From positions 430,761 through 494,760 of the forward strand of contig JACRLZ010000007.1 in assembly GCA_016235125.1 (NCBI GenBank): DNA of 64,000 nt, written 5' to 3'. Positions 9,166-18,447 of this stretch are shown one piece after another. Origin of the DNA: Sphingobacteriales bacterium. Its GTDB lineage: Bacteria; Bacteroidota; Bacteroidia; Chitinophagales; Chitinophagaceae. The position numbers and the translations under genes were made by a program. The notes beneath the pieces are model-generated. The model ran no database searches and had not been told where the DNA came from. It saw only the letters and a program-made list of their open reading frames with translations. How positions within the stretch are numbered: position 1 is the stretch's first letter; every line of letters begins with the position of its first letter.

Positions 9166-9540
9166 TTAACGGATATTTAAGTGCAACAGATATTTGGTAA
9201 TTATTTCAGATAAGTCTCCAGGCGAGAACGGCAGGATAATCACAACTATACCTGTATAGATAGGCTTATTATACTTTGCCAACCAGTTTGGTAGGTAAAT
9301 GTCGAAATTGTCTTTTGTGGAATCAGAATAGCGGCGGGCAATTAGAGTGACCGGGCAAATCTTTTTAAAGGCCAGCAGTATCAAACCTTCCAATGCAATG
9401 AACCCGAACCCGATCCATATCCATTTATCGATCTTGTTACTGATTACCGCATAGAGGAGATAAAATATGACGACATTATAAAATATCCATATCGCAGTAT
9501 GGAGCAGCTTGATCGCAATAAGCTTTGATTGGTTTGTCAT
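9166..9540 (-). CDS. Small integral membrane protein
   Basis: 124 residues from the ATG at 9540; an upstream in-frame TTG at 9552 is less likely. Three hydrophobic segments are visible: about 13-33, 40-58 and a C-terminal one. A conserved-looking loop (KKICPVTLIARRYSD) lies between the second and third. The CPVT motif after the second helix recalls the DUF2784 type of small membrane protein, but the match is weak. Function unknown. Confidence 0.5.
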   Translation of the reverse strand: MTNQSKLIAIKLLHTAIWIFYNVVIFYLLYAVISNKIDKWIWIGFGFIALEGLILLAFKKICPVTLIARRYSDSTKDNFDIYLPNWLAKYNKPIYTGIVVIILPFSPGDLSEIITKYLLHLNIR

Positions 9541-9711
9541 ACAACGGCACAAGTTCTTCCATGCGGAAGTTTTACCTGCTGATGGCTGTCAGATTTTACG
9601 TTGATGTTGATCAGCAGATATCTTTATGGCTTACTTTTTCGCTGACGAATAAGAGACTCAGGCGGCAGTGAAGAGCATGATTTCTATCAATAATAGCAAG
9701 CCCATAATTCT

Positions 9712-9719
9712 TAACTTTG
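9712..9719 (+). promoter_or_regulatory. -7 box (TAACTTTG) of the thiolase gene
   Basis: An exact match to the Bacteroidota -7 consensus TAnnTTTG, ending 21 bases before the thiolase ATG. No clear -33 TTTG element is evident. Confidence 0.5.
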
Positions 9720-9740
9720 TGACTCAATTTCAAAAATCAT

Positions 9741-10919
9741 ATGAAAGAAGTTTATATCATTTCCGCCGTTCGTACACCCATGGGCAGTTTCGGGGGGAGT
9801 TTAAAAAGTTTATCAGCAACACAGTTAGGAGCAGCAGCTATAAAAGCAGCCTTGCAAAAAGCAAACATAAAGCCGGAACAAATACAAGATGTATTAATGG
9901 GCTGTGTATTGCAAGCCAACCTTGGTCAGGCGCCGGCAAGGCAGGCAGCTAAGTTTGCCGGCTTGCCCAACGAAGTGAATTGTACTACCGTAAATAAAGT
10001 TTGCGCCAGCGGTATGAAAGCTATTGCACAGGCAGCGCAAAGCATTATGCTCGGTGATGCAGATATTGTAGTAGCCGGTGGTATGGAAAGTATGAGCAAT
10101 GTTCCTTTTTACAGCGACAGTCTTCGCTGGGGCAATAAATATGGCAATGTTTCTTTGATAGATGGTTTGGCCAAGGATGGATTGACGGATGTTTATGATG
10201 GCAAAGCCATGGGCAATGCTGCTGAACTTTGTGCCAAAGAATGCGGCATCAGCCGTGCCGACCAGGATGCATTTGCAATTGAGAGCTATAAACGCAGCCA
10301 GGCAGCATGGAATGAAGGAAAGTTTGCCAATGAAGTGGTGCCGGTGGAAATTCCGCAACGCAAAGGCGACCCGGTTGTGGTTTCAAAAGATGAAGAACCT
10401 TTTAATGTAAAATTTGATAAGATTGCAACACTCAATCCTGCATTTCAAAAAGACGGAACAGTAACGGCTGCCAATGCAAGCACCATGAATGACGGCGCTG
10501 CTGCATTGGTTCTTATGAGTGCAGAGAAAGCAAAAGAACTTGGATTGAAACCCATCGCCAAAATAAAATCTTATGCTGACGCTGAACAGGCGCCGGAATG
10601 GTTTACTACCACTCCTTCATTGGCTGTACCAAAAGCAGTTACCAAAGCTGGTTTGAAAATGGAGAATATTTCTTACTGGGAATTAAATGAAGCATTTGCT
10701 GTTGTCGGCATTGAAAACACTAAACGAATGAAACTCGATCCGTCAAAAGTGAATGTGCACGGTGGCGCAGTATCGCTTGGCCATCCGCTGGGTTGCAGCG
10801 GTGCGAGAATTATTGTTACCCTTATCAATGTGCTTAAGGCAAACAATGCGAAATATGGTGCGGCTGGAATTTGTAATGGGGGAGGTGGCGCTTCAGCTAT
10901 GGTGATTGAGAATTTGTGA
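9741..10919 (+). CDS. Acetyl-CoA C-acetyltransferase (thiolase)
   Basis: 392 residues, the usual length for thiolase II. The nucleophilic Cys88 is in NKVCASGMKA, His348 in GHPLGCSGAR, and the second Cys378 in ICNGGGGASAM. The enzyme joins two acetyl-CoA into acetoacetyl-CoA or runs the reverse thiolysis, and acts in the cytoplasm in fatty-acid, ketone-body or isoprenoid metabolism. No other beta-oxidation genes flank it, so the direction cannot be told from context. Family assignment is very secure; the atoB/thlA/phaA distinction is not. Confidence 0.95.
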   Translation: MKEVYIISAVRTPMGSFGGSLKSLSATQLGAAAIKAALQKANIKPEQIQDVLMGCVLQANLGQAPARQAAKFAGLPNEVNCTTVNKVCASGMKAIAQAAQSIMLGDADIVVAGGMESMSNVPFYSDSLRWGNKYGNVSLIDGLAKDGLTDVYDGKAMGNAAELCAKECGISRADQDAFAIESYKRSQAAWNEGKFANEVVPVEIPQRKGDPVVVSKDEEPFNVKFDKIATLNPAFQKDGTVTAANASTMNDGAAALVLMSAEKAKELGLKPIAKIKSYADAEQAPEWFTTTPSLAVPKAVTKAGLKMENISYWELNEAFAVVGIENTKRMKLDPSKVNVHGGAVSLGHPLGCSGARIIVTLINVLKANNAKYGAAGICNGGGGASAMVIENL

Positions 10920-10995
10920 ATTGGGAATTTGGGATCAGGAATTAGTGTTGATACTTCGGTAATTGGCCTCTGCTGGCAGGGGCTTTATATTTAAA

Positions 10996-11520
10996 ATGAT
11001 AACAGTAAGAACAGCAGATATTAAAGATGCGGAACTTATAGCCGATATGAGCCGGCAAACATTTTTTGAAACATTTGCTCCCCAAAATACCAAAGAGAAC
11101 ATGGATAAGTTCATGAATGAAACATTTACTAAGGAAGCCTTAATGAAAGAAGTAGGAGCAGCCGGAAATTATTTCCTGCTTGCTTATGATGAAGAAATAC
11201 CTGTAGGTTATGCGAGGATGAGGGAAGGAGAGCTAAGGCCTGAATTTGATGGCAAGTCATCTATTGAAATTGCAAGAATTTATGCTGTTGCTTCAGCTAT
11301 TGGTAAGGGTGTGGGCAGCACATTGATAAAAAAATGTATAGAAATTGCCGGTGAAATGGATAAAGAGACCATCTGGCTTGGAGTTTGGGAAAAAAACCAA
11401 CGGGCCATTGAATTTTACGGGAAATGGGGTTTTGAGAAATTCGGCACCCATGTTTTTCTGCTGGGCAATGACCCGCAAACCGATTGGCTGATGAAGAAAG
11501 AACTTGCAACCGGGGATTAA
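10996..11520 (+). CDS. GNAT-family N-acetyltransferase
   Basis: 174 residues from the ATG at 10996, where the conserved MITVRTADIKDAELI beta1-alpha1 begins; the upstream TTG at 10963 adds a tail unlike the family. The acetyl-CoA-binding region (ARIYAVASAIGKGVGSTL) and the later IWLGVWEKNQRAIEFYGKWGF motif are typical GNAT signatures. The acceptor substrate is unknown; relatives act on polyamines, amino acids or protein N-termini. It follows the thiolase by about 75 bp. Confidence 0.9.
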   Translation: MITVRTADIKDAELIADMSRQTFFETFAPQNTKENMDKFMNETFTKEALMKEVGAAGNYFLLAYDEEIPVGYARMREGELRPEFDGKSSIEIARIYAVASAIGKGVGSTLIKKCIEIAGEMDKETIWLGVWEKNQRAIEFYGKWGFEKFGTHVFLLGNDPQTDWLMKKELATGD

Positions 11521-11547
11521 TACTCTCCGTCTTTCAAACTTTAAGGC

Positions 11548-11555
11548 TAAATTTG
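11548..11555 (+). promoter_or_regulatory. -7 box (TAAATTTG) upstream of secreted protein gene
   Basis: An exact TAnnTTTG match ending 17 bases before the ATG at 11573. It supports that start over the earlier in-frame codon at 11504. Confidence 0.5.
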
Positions 11556-11572
11556 TGATACTAATATCTGAA

Positions 11573-12169
11573 ATGAACAAACGGATTCACATATTTCTGA
11601 TTATCCTGTTGCTGGCATCCTTTACCGGCTTTTCACAAAAAAGTGTTCTTATCAGGATCAGGCAGGATGAATCTTTTGTGCTGAACGAATTTCAAACAAA
11701 CATCACACTCAAGAAAAAACCTTTTAAGTTTGAAGTAATGCTGGAGAACACCGACGGAGTATATGTTTTTGCAAGCATTAAAGACTCTGTTTACCGCTAT
11801 ACCGAAACAAGTCCCATCCGTGACTTCTCATACCTGAAACTGCTTGAGCTGAGGGATGAGGACCGGTACAACAGTAACCGGGAATTGAACATAAGTGAAG
11901 AGGGATGGACATACTGGTTTTATAATGACAGTGCCGACTGGCACCCGTACAACAGGAAAGTGATGCCATTGGGAGGAAATAAGATTGTTTGTACCAAAGC
12001 CATAAAACAATTGTACAGCACCGCAGATGGCAGCCTTGTCCGGCTCAGGGATATCAGCACTCCGCTTTATATTTTCTTTATAGCTGTAAAGGAATACGAC
12101 AAAGATGGCCACCCTGCCACCGAGCTGATGCGACGCAAGCTGCGGATTGACTGGACAGATGAGGACTGA
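11573..12169 (+). CDS. Secreted hypothetical protein
   Basis: 198 residues from the ATG at 11573, which opens a clear signal peptide (cleavage near Phe-Ser-Gln, about residue 22). The earlier in-frame codon at 11504 overlaps the upstream GNAT gene and gives no signal. The mature part is beta-rich with many Arg and Tyr residues and one Trp-rich motif (EEGWTYWFYNDSADW). No known domain is recognised. Confidence 0.6.
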   Translation: MNKRIHIFLIILLLASFTGFSQKSVLIRIRQDESFVLNEFQTNITLKKKPFKFEVMLENTDGVYVFASIKDSVYRYTETSPIRDFSYLKLLELRDEDRYNSNRELNISEEGWTYWFYNDSADWHPYNRKVMPLGGNKIVCTKAIKQLYSTADGSLVRLRDISTPLYIFFIAVKEYDKDGHPATELMRRKLRIDWTDED

Positions 12170-12347
12170 GAAATTACTTCGTAAAATTTCAGACATCCGC
12201 TGCGTAGTTTTTCGGAATTTTTATTGTACTAAAACTCTTTTATTCCCGTTTTATACTGCTACCATACAATAAGCAGGTAATATAAATGAGACCGTGTGGT
12301 TAAAAAATATTTCCTGCCTGTTGATTTTAAAATTTAATAACCGTTTT

Positions 12348-13274
12348 ATGAAAGCCAGATTTCTTCTGTTATCAGCTATCGTTTTTTCGGTTGCCATTCT
12401 GTTCACTTCATGTCAGAAAAATGCCGGCCAGCTGAAAGACTTTAAGTTTGAAAGTTCCGCCCATTCGGATGATCAATCCCGTTTTTCGGATGAAGTGGAA
12501 GCCGTGGCCGGCGATATAAACCTGCAGGTGGAAGCAACAGCAGTTTTTTCTGGTCGTGGTCAGCAGGTGCAGTCATTGATTTGTGATGCCACCGTTGTGG
12601 TTGATACAATTAGCAATCCCAGAACCATCACCATTACATTCAACGGCAATAATTGTCTTGGCAATCGTACCCGTACAGGAGTCGTGGTTATTTCGATGGC
12701 GCAGGGTGTTCACTGGAGAGATGCAGGAGCAGTGCTGAATGTTTCATTTCAAAATCTTACCATTACCCGGCTCAGGGATAATAAAAGTATTACGATCAAT
12801 GGCACACAAACACATACCAACGTCAGTGGTGGTTTGCTGATAGATCTTCCCTCACTTGGCAGCATAACGCATACCATTACCAGCAATAATATGTCAATTT
12901 CGTTTGATAACAGCAGCCTGCGTACATGGCAGCTGGCAAGGCAAAGGCTGTTTACCTATAACAATGGTATCGTCATTACCGTTACCGGCCTTCATTCTGA
13001 AGGAGGCGTATCAGGTATTGCAGAATGGGGAACCAACCGTTTCGGACATTCCTTTACAACAGCTATTATTGATCCCATAATAAGAAGACAGGCTTGTAGT
13101 TTCAGAATCGGAAGCGGAAAAGTAGCACACCATACCAGCTTATTCAATGCCACTGCTACATTCGGGCTTGATGCAAATGGCAATCCCGCCCCCTGCCCGG
13201 GTCCTGGTTATTATTATATGAAGATAGAATTGACCGGCCCTAACGGTAATCATTCCTTTTTACTACCATATTGA
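12348..13274 (+). CDS. Lipoprotein, hypothetical
   Basis: 308 residues from the ATG at 12348, which gives a lipoprotein signal ending at Thr-Ser-Cys (about residue 22). The rest is a Thr/Ser/Asn-rich all-beta sequence with repeated I/V-T-I-T strands, without Cys pairs or catalytic motifs beyond a few His residues. It is probably an outer-surface lipoprotein; no family is recognised. A strong terminator follows. Confidence 0.6.
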   Translation: MKARFLLLSAIVFSVAILFTSCQKNAGQLKDFKFESSAHSDDQSRFSDEVEAVAGDINLQVEATAVFSGRGQQVQSLICDATVVVDTISNPRTITITFNGNNCLGNRTRTGVVVISMAQGVHWRDAGAVLNVSFQNLTITRLRDNKSITINGTQTHTNVSGGLLIDLPSLGSITHTITSNNMSISFDNSSLRTWQLARQRLFTYNNGIVITVTGLHSEGGVSGIAEWGTNRFGHSFTTAIIDPIIRRQACSFRIGSGKVAHHTSLFNATATFGLDANGNPAPCPGPGYYYMKIELTGPNGNHSFLLPY

Positions 13275-13295
13275 TTAAGGAATAAAAAATATTGT

Positions 13296-13325
13296 ACCGT
13301 CCCGATATATCGGGACGGTTTTTTA
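13296..13325 (+). terminator. Rho-independent terminator
   Basis: An ACCGTCCCGA / TCGGGACGGT stem with a very short loop is followed by a run of T, 21 bases after the lipoprotein stop. Confidence 0.88.
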
Positions 13326-13363
13326 TGTCCTCACTTCAACATTTACAAGTAAATTAGCAGCTA

Positions 13364-14596
13364 ATGGCTGTCGCAATTATCACAAATATCAAACTGCTGG
13401 TAAATACCAGGCAGGATAGCAGGCTTCTTCGGGGAAAAGAACTGGCCGAACTACCCTGCATCGAAAATGCTTACCTGGTAATTGAAGATGGAGTGATTGC
13501 AGACTATGGCTCAATGGCCGCTGCGCCAAAATTTTCAGACAACCCGATTGATGCAACCGGCCAGTTTGTGTTACCCTGTTGGTGCGATTCGCATACTCAT
13601 CTTGTATTTGCTGCCAGCAGGGAAGAAGAGTTTGTTGATAAAATAAAAGGATTGAATTATGCAGAGATAGCTGCAAGAGGCGGAGGAATTTTAAATTCTG
13701 CCAAAAAACTGAATGAGACTTCTGAATCAGAATTGTTGAGGATGGCCATGATGCGGCTAAACGAAACGATGCAACTCGGAACCGGGGCAATAGAAATTAA
13801 AAGTGGATATGGCCTGTCTGTGGAAGGAGAATTGAAAATGCTGAGGGTAATAAAAAAGCTGAAAGAACTTTCGCCCATTCCGGTAAAAGCCACATTTCTT
13901 GGAGCACATACTTACCCGGTTGCTTATAAAGAAAATCACCAGGGATATATTGAACTTATCATTAACGAAATGCTACCTGTAATTGCAAATGAAGAGTTGG
14001 CGGATTATATAGATGTTTTTTGCGAAACCGGTTTCTTTTCACCTGAAGAAACGGAAACAATCTGCAAAGCCGGGATGAGCTATGGACTAAAGCCAAAGAT
14101 CCACGCCAATCAATTGAATTTATCAGGAGGTGTGCAAACCGGAGTGAAACTCGGCGCTGTTTCAGTTGATCATCTCGAAACAATGGATGAAGAAACTGTC
14201 ATGAAGCTTGCCAGCTCTTCAACTATTGGAACGCTTCTTCCCACTGCTGCATTTTTTCTCCGTATGCCTTTTCAACCGGCAAGACAATTGATTGATGCAG
14301 GCTGTGCTGTTGCTTTGGCTTCTGATTTTAATCCTGGCTCATCGCCAAGTGGTAATATGAACTTAGTGGTTGCAATGAGTTGTATACAGATGAAGATGCT
14401 GCCTGAAGAAGCAGTCAATGCTGCTACTATCAACGGCGCTTATGCCATGGAACTGCAGGATGAACTGGGAAGCATTACGATTGGGAAAAAGGCAAACCTG
14501 ATCTTTACCAAACCTGTTCCTTCACTTGCCTATCTTCCATATTCCTTTGGAAGTAATATGATTGATAAGGTAATGATTGGCGGAGAGTTTAATTAA
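13364..14596 (+). CDS. hutI: Imidazolonepropionase
   Basis: 410 residues, the family's normal length. It is an amidohydrolase with the metal-binding His77-Thr-His79 in CDSHTHLVF, followed by the HutI-specific GLNYAEIAARGGGI loop. Later motifs (GAHTYP, KIHANQLN, VDHLE, SDFNPGSSPSGNM) supply the remaining metal and substrate contacts. It hydrolyses 4-imidazolone-5-propionate to N-formimino-L-glutamate, the third step of histidine degradation, in the cytoplasm. FtcD and HutG-like enzymes for the next step are about 6 kb downstream; hutH and hutU are not in the window. Its end overlaps the convergent cyclase gene by 8 bp. Confidence 0.95.
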   Translation: MAVAIITNIKLLVNTRQDSRLLRGKELAELPCIENAYLVIEDGVIADYGSMAAAPKFSDNPIDATGQFVLPCWCDSHTHLVFAASREEEFVDKIKGLNYAEIAARGGGILNSAKKLNETSESELLRMAMMRLNETMQLGTGAIEIKSGYGLSVEGELKMLRVIKKLKELSPIPVKATFLGAHTYPVAYKENHQGYIELIINEMLPVIANEELADYIDVFCETGFFSPEETETICKAGMSYGLKPKIHANQLNLSGGVQTGVKLGAVSVDHLETMDEETVMKLASSSTIGTLLPTAAFFLRMPFQPARQLIDAGCAVALASDFNPGSSPSGNMNLVVAMSCIQMKMLPEEAVNAATINGAYAMELQDELGSITIGKKANLIFTKPVPSLAYLPYSFGSNMIDKVMIGGEFN

Positions 14597-15815
14597 CCCT
14601 TTCTTTTTTCTTCATTAAGAAATAAAGATTCATCGGCCCTTTGCTTTTAATTTCTATTTGTCCCCGGTAAGCACACTCATATTCATCTTTGATATAATGA
14701 TAGAATTTTTCTGTGACCTGTATTTTCCCCGCTTCGCCTGACGATTGCATCCTGTTGGCGGTATTCACCACATCACCCCAGATATCATAGGTGAATTTTT
14801 TAGAGCCTATTACACCGGCGATCACCGGCCCCACATGAATCCCTATTCTTACATTGCACTTCGAAGTTCCGTCGAGACTGAAATTCTGAATGTCTGAAAC
14901 TATGGCTAAAGCAAGGTCGGCTATTTTCTTAATATGCCCGGGTCTGAATTCGGGCAAACCGGAAGCCACCATATAAGAGTCCCCGATCGTTTTTATTTTC
15001 TCAAGACCATGTTTTTCTGCGAGCCTGTCAAAGTGAGTGAATATTTTATTCAGGTTTTCTACAAGTGTTGCAGGAGAAATGCCTTGCGAAATGCTTGTGA
15101 AATCCACTATGTCCGCAAATAGAACTGCCGTTTCATTATGTTCATCGGCAATCACTTTTTCACCCTCCTTCAGTCGTTTGGCAACGGATGAGGGAAGGAT
15201 ATTTAACAACAGGTTCTCTGATTTTTCTCTTTCAGCAGCCAGCAACTTTTGTTCGGTTTTTAATTGGCTTTTTACTTTTTCATTTTGGCTAACAAAGTAA
15301 CGCAGAACAAAAAAGGTAAGAAAAGTGACTGCTGCTATGTTTAAAACAAATAAGATCCGGATGAGATCAACGGGTAATTTATTATCCGGATGAAAAACCC
15401 TGCCTTCAATAAGAAATACTGTGGTGATAGCGATAATAAACAATAGAAAACAATAACCGGCTGTTCTTATGTTATGGAATGCAAGTGCCCCCAAAGGGCA
15501 AAGAGTTGACCAGATGATTACCGCACTGGAAGAAATAAAATCTCCGAGGCTCAGATGAAGAAGACAGGGAAGGAGCAGAATCAGTATTAATTGTGTTGCT
15601 CTGAAAACCGAAAAGTTTCTTTTCCATTTATAAATTAATAGTGAGACAATAGCAATAATTGAATAACTACCCGGGATCAGAGCAGAATCTTTAGCCCCAA
15701 AATAATAATACATCCCCGCCCAAAGCAAGCCGGCAATGGCGAAGAGAGGCACCATCAGCAGAAAGCTTCGTTCCTTTATTTGTTGGTCTTTGTCCTGTAC
15801 TGCCTGCATCGTCAT
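14589..15815 (-). CDS. Membrane-bound class III adenylate/guanylate cyclase
   Basis: 408 residues. The N-terminus has about five or six transmembrane helices (18-175), then a short coiled linker (about 176-205), then a class III cyclase catalytic domain (about 225-390). Metal-binding Asp235 is in LFADIVDFTS and Asp279 in TIGDSYM. The purine-selecting motif KTIGD plus YDIWGDVVNTANRM favours ATP over GTP. The protein would make cAMP at the inner membrane in response to an unknown signal sensed by the helices. Transcribed convergently with hutI; no cAMP receptor is seen nearby. Confidence 0.9.
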   Translation of the reverse strand: MTMQAVQDKDQQIKERSFLLMVPLFAIAGLLWAGMYYYFGAKDSALIPGSYSIIAIVSLLIYKWKRNFSVFRATQLILILLLPCLLHLSLGDFISSSAVIIWSTLCPLGALAFHNIRTAGYCFLLFIIAITTVFLIEGRVFHPDNKLPVDLIRILFVLNIAAVTFLTFFVLRYFVSQNEKVKSQLKTEQKLLAAEREKSENLLLNILPSSVAKRLKEGEKVIADEHNETAVLFADIVDFTSISQGISPATLVENLNKIFTHFDRLAEKHGLEKIKTIGDSYMVASGLPEFRPGHIKKIADLALAIVSDIQNFSLDGTSKCNVRIGIHVGPVIAGVIGSKKFTYDIWGDVVNTANRMQSSGEAGKIQVTEKFYHYIKDEYECAYRGQIEIKSKGPMNLYFLMKKKERVN

Positions 15816-15906
15816 AAAGCTAAATCAAATATTAAAATAGCAGTTTGTCTGTTATTTTCCAGTGTCTTTTTTTAATCAGTAAAAAGCCGGTTGATTAGCT
15901 TATGTA

Positions 15907-16443
15907 TTACGGAATGTATTTCATTCTTTTAGGTATCCAGCGCCTTACTGCTTTTTTATAATCCATATAGCTTTTCCCGAATTGCTTTGAAAGGGTGGGC
16001 TCTTCCAACCACACAACAAAGAGGTGAAACATAAACATTAGCACTATCAGTAAAATGAGAATGGAGACGGAGTGATGATAAGTGCCAAACCCGGCCAATA
16101 AAATGAAACCACCGATATACATAGGATTGCGAACATAAGCATAAGGCCCTGTGGCAACAAATTCCCGGGGCGGGTCAAACACAGCGGGGGTTCCTTTTCC
16201 CCTGACAATGAAAACTGCCACGCAGAGTAATACAAGTATTCCGCCTGCAATCATCAATACAATGCCCGGCCACCTCGTTTCCCAGGGAAACTTTATCCCA
16301 ATGTCTTTGTCATATACCCGTACCTGCAAGGCAAGCCAGCCAAAGGCAAGGATGAATGCAGGAACATAAATAATGGACCGCAGTATGGTAAAGAAAAGTT
16401 TCAATTTAAAACAGGTGTCAAAGATTATGGTAGAATTTTCCAT
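15907..16443 (-). CDS. Isoprenylcysteine/phospholipid methyltransferase-family membrane protein
   Basis: 178 residues with about four transmembrane helices. The C-terminal half carries the family signature: GPYAYVRNPMYIGG, a hydrophobic helix, then VVWLEEPTLSKQFGKSYMDY and RRWIP. These residues form the SAM-binding pocket in ICMT/PEMT-like enzymes. The methyl acceptor in bacteria is usually unknown (lipid or small molecule). It lies 91 bp upstream of the cyclase gene on the same strand. Confidence 0.85.
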   Translation of the reverse strand: MENSTIIFDTCFKLKLFFTILRSIIYVPAFILAFGWLALQVRVYDKDIGIKFPWETRWPGIVLMIAGGILVLLCVAVFIVRGKGTPAVFDPPREFVATGPYAYVRNPMYIGGFILLAGFGTYHHSVSILILLIVLMFMFHLFVVWLEEPTLSKQFGKSYMDYKKAVRRWIPKRMKYIP

Positions 16444-16477
16444 TCTGTTCAGCTAATGGATGTTAGGTAAAAAACTT

Positions 16478-16993
16478 TTAGGCAGGTATATACTTTAAAG
16501 AAATCAATCCTGTATTATAAGTTTTTGATTCAATCAGTTTCAGCGATACCTTGTTGGCTACATTGCTGAACAGCGGCTTGCCTCCGCCCAGAATTACCGG
16601 ATGAACAGCAAGCCAGAATTCGTCGATCAGTTTTTCATTAAGAAAGGATGATACAAGAGAAGCGCCGCCGAATAACCATATATCCTTTCCCGGTTCATTC
16701 TTTATTTGCTGCACTTTTTCTTTCCAGTTATGGCCGATAAGCACTTCATCTTTCTCAACATTCTGCAACGTATTGGAGAATACATAAGTTTTCAATTTTG
16801 GGAATCCGGCAGGTGCATCTCCCATTGATTTGGCCAGTTCGTAAGATTTGCGACCCATAAATATTGTGTCAACCCGTTTAAAGAAATCTTTCATGCCATA
16901 ATCCTGGTCGGTAAAGCACCAGTCGTATTCGCCGTTGGGGCCTTCAATATATCCATCAAGGCTTACCGCAAGGCCGAGGATAATACTGCGCAT
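16478..16993 (-). CDS. RibD C-terminal / DHFR-like reductase family protein
   Basis: 171 residues, normal length for the stand-alone family. The N-terminal strand LGLAVSLDGYIEGPNGE, the FMGRKSYEL motif and DIWLFGGASLVSSFLNEKLIDE are characteristic of the NADPH-binding DHFR-like fold shared by the RibD C-terminal domain and YyaP/YwjB proteins. Members are presumed NADPH-dependent reductases with unknown physiological substrates. It is 34 bp from the methyltransferase gene and on the same strand, so they may be co-transcribed. Confidence 0.88.
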   Translation of the reverse strand: MRSIILGLAVSLDGYIEGPNGEYDWCFTDQDYGMKDFFKRVDTIFMGRKSYELAKSMGDAPAGFPKLKTYVFSNTLQNVEKDEVLIGHNWKEKVQQIKNEPGKDIWLFGGASLVSSFLNEKLIDEFWLAVHPVILGGGKPLFSNVANKVSLKLIESKTYNTGLISLKYIPA

Positions 16994-17156
16994 AAATTCT
17001 TTTCTTAAAGCTACTCATTTCGGCTTTAATTAAAAATCGCAGCCAGACAGCTGCCTGTAACCATGACCATAATCAGCCAAAAAGCAAAAAGAAGTTTTGA
17101 AATTGAATGCTGAAAAATGGAATCTGCACTGTTTATCCTTTTTAAAAAATGAGTGT

Positions 17157-18296
17157 ATGAAGAAATACAATATATTTTTTGGGGTGCTCTTTTTACAATT
17201 ACAGCAACCTTGTATAAATGCCCAGGACTGCACCCCGGAGATACTTGCACAAAAGCAGGGGCATTGGACAAAGTCCACAGACTTTTTTTTCCGGCTTTTT
17301 CCTGCGGGGTTCAAAGGAAAATCTATGAAAACCGTTGACTCACTTTATAAGCTTGTTTTAAATATTTATCCCGATCCAAAAGGTTGTGAAGCCCGGTGGT
17401 ATGGTTCCTATGGTTCATCAAGGGAAATAGTTATGGCAGAACCTTATCAATTGATTACTTATTACCTGATGTATTATTGCAAAGGAAACAAGAAAGATTT
17501 TTTCCTGGGTTCTGAAACCGATGACTGGATTTATATCTGGGCCAATCATTTTGGAACCTTGTCAGGTTCACACACTGTTAATGGCAAAGACTACTGGACA
17601 ATCAAGCGGCCTACTGAAGTAAAGGAGGGAAGCTTGTACTATGAGTATCCTCAGTCATCAAGCAGTCCTGAGCCTTTAGGGCTTTGGGTGCGGGCATGGA
17701 TGATCATCTACCCCGGAAAACTTCCTTATATACCCGTTACCCGAAAAGAATATTTACTGGAAGCAAGGCAGGAGGTTACAAAGACAGAAGCAAAAGTAAT
17801 TGCAGATGTAAAAAAATATACCATCATCCGGCCCGCGGCTGAGCAGGAAGCAGCCAAGCAAAAAGAACTGGATTATCTGAAGAGAAGCTACCCTGATAAT
17901 CCCCGCCGCTGGCAGCGATACCTCGAAGATTACCAGACGGATGAACAAAGGCTGCAGACCGCTGTTGATAAAATGACTGCCCAATACGAGGCCACATTGA
18001 AACTAATGAATGATTTACTGGATAAACTTTCAGAGGAAGAATTGCAAAAGCCCGCCGTAGTATCGGAGATTGCCACTGCATTCAAAGGGTTTGAAGATGA
18101 TTTTAAGGAACGAAACGCCAATATGCTTATCCGGTGGAATCCCGATTACTTCGATAAAAAATTATCAAAGGCGACGCCACAGTTTTTTACACTTATTATC
18201 AGGGAAGACCGTTCATCTATGCCCATGCTTGATATTTCCCGGCGCTTCAGGGAAAAATTCCGGTTTGATATTTTATCGTCAATGCTGGGTAAATGA
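17157..18296 (+). CDS. Secreted hypothetical protein
   Basis: 379 residues from the ATG at 17157, which opens the signal peptide (cleavage near Ile-Asn-Ala-Gln); the in-frame start at 17097 adds 20 non-signal residues. The N-terminal half is rich in aromatic residues and Gly. The C-terminal half (about 215-330) is Glu/Lys/Gln-rich and probably coiled coil. No enzymatic signature is recognised. Confidence 0.6.
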   Translation: MKKYNIFFGVLFLQLQQPCINAQDCTPEILAQKQGHWTKSTDFFFRLFPAGFKGKSMKTVDSLYKLVLNIYPDPKGCEARWYGSYGSSREIVMAEPYQLITYYLMYYCKGNKKDFFLGSETDDWIYIWANHFGTLSGSHTVNGKDYWTIKRPTEVKEGSLYYEYPQSSSSPEPLGLWVRAWMIIYPGKLPYIPVTRKEYLLEARQEVTKTEAKVIADVKKYTIIRPAAEQEAAKQKELDYLKRSYPDNPRRWQRYLEDYQTDEQRLQTAVDKMTAQYEATLKLMNDLLDKLSEEELQKPAVVSEIATAFKGFEDDFKERNANMLIRWNPDYFDKKLSKATPQFFTLIIREDRSSMPMLDISRRFREKFRFDILSSMLGK

Positions 18297-18447
18297 TAGA
18301 GAAAAAGAGGTTGCTTATTGTTTTGTTATTGTCAGTTTTACGAACCGCTATAAAAGAAATTTTTAAATAAGGTGAAGATAAAATCATATTATTTCCTGAT
18401 AAAAATCATATCCATATTAATATCATCCTGATAGTTTCAAAAATTTT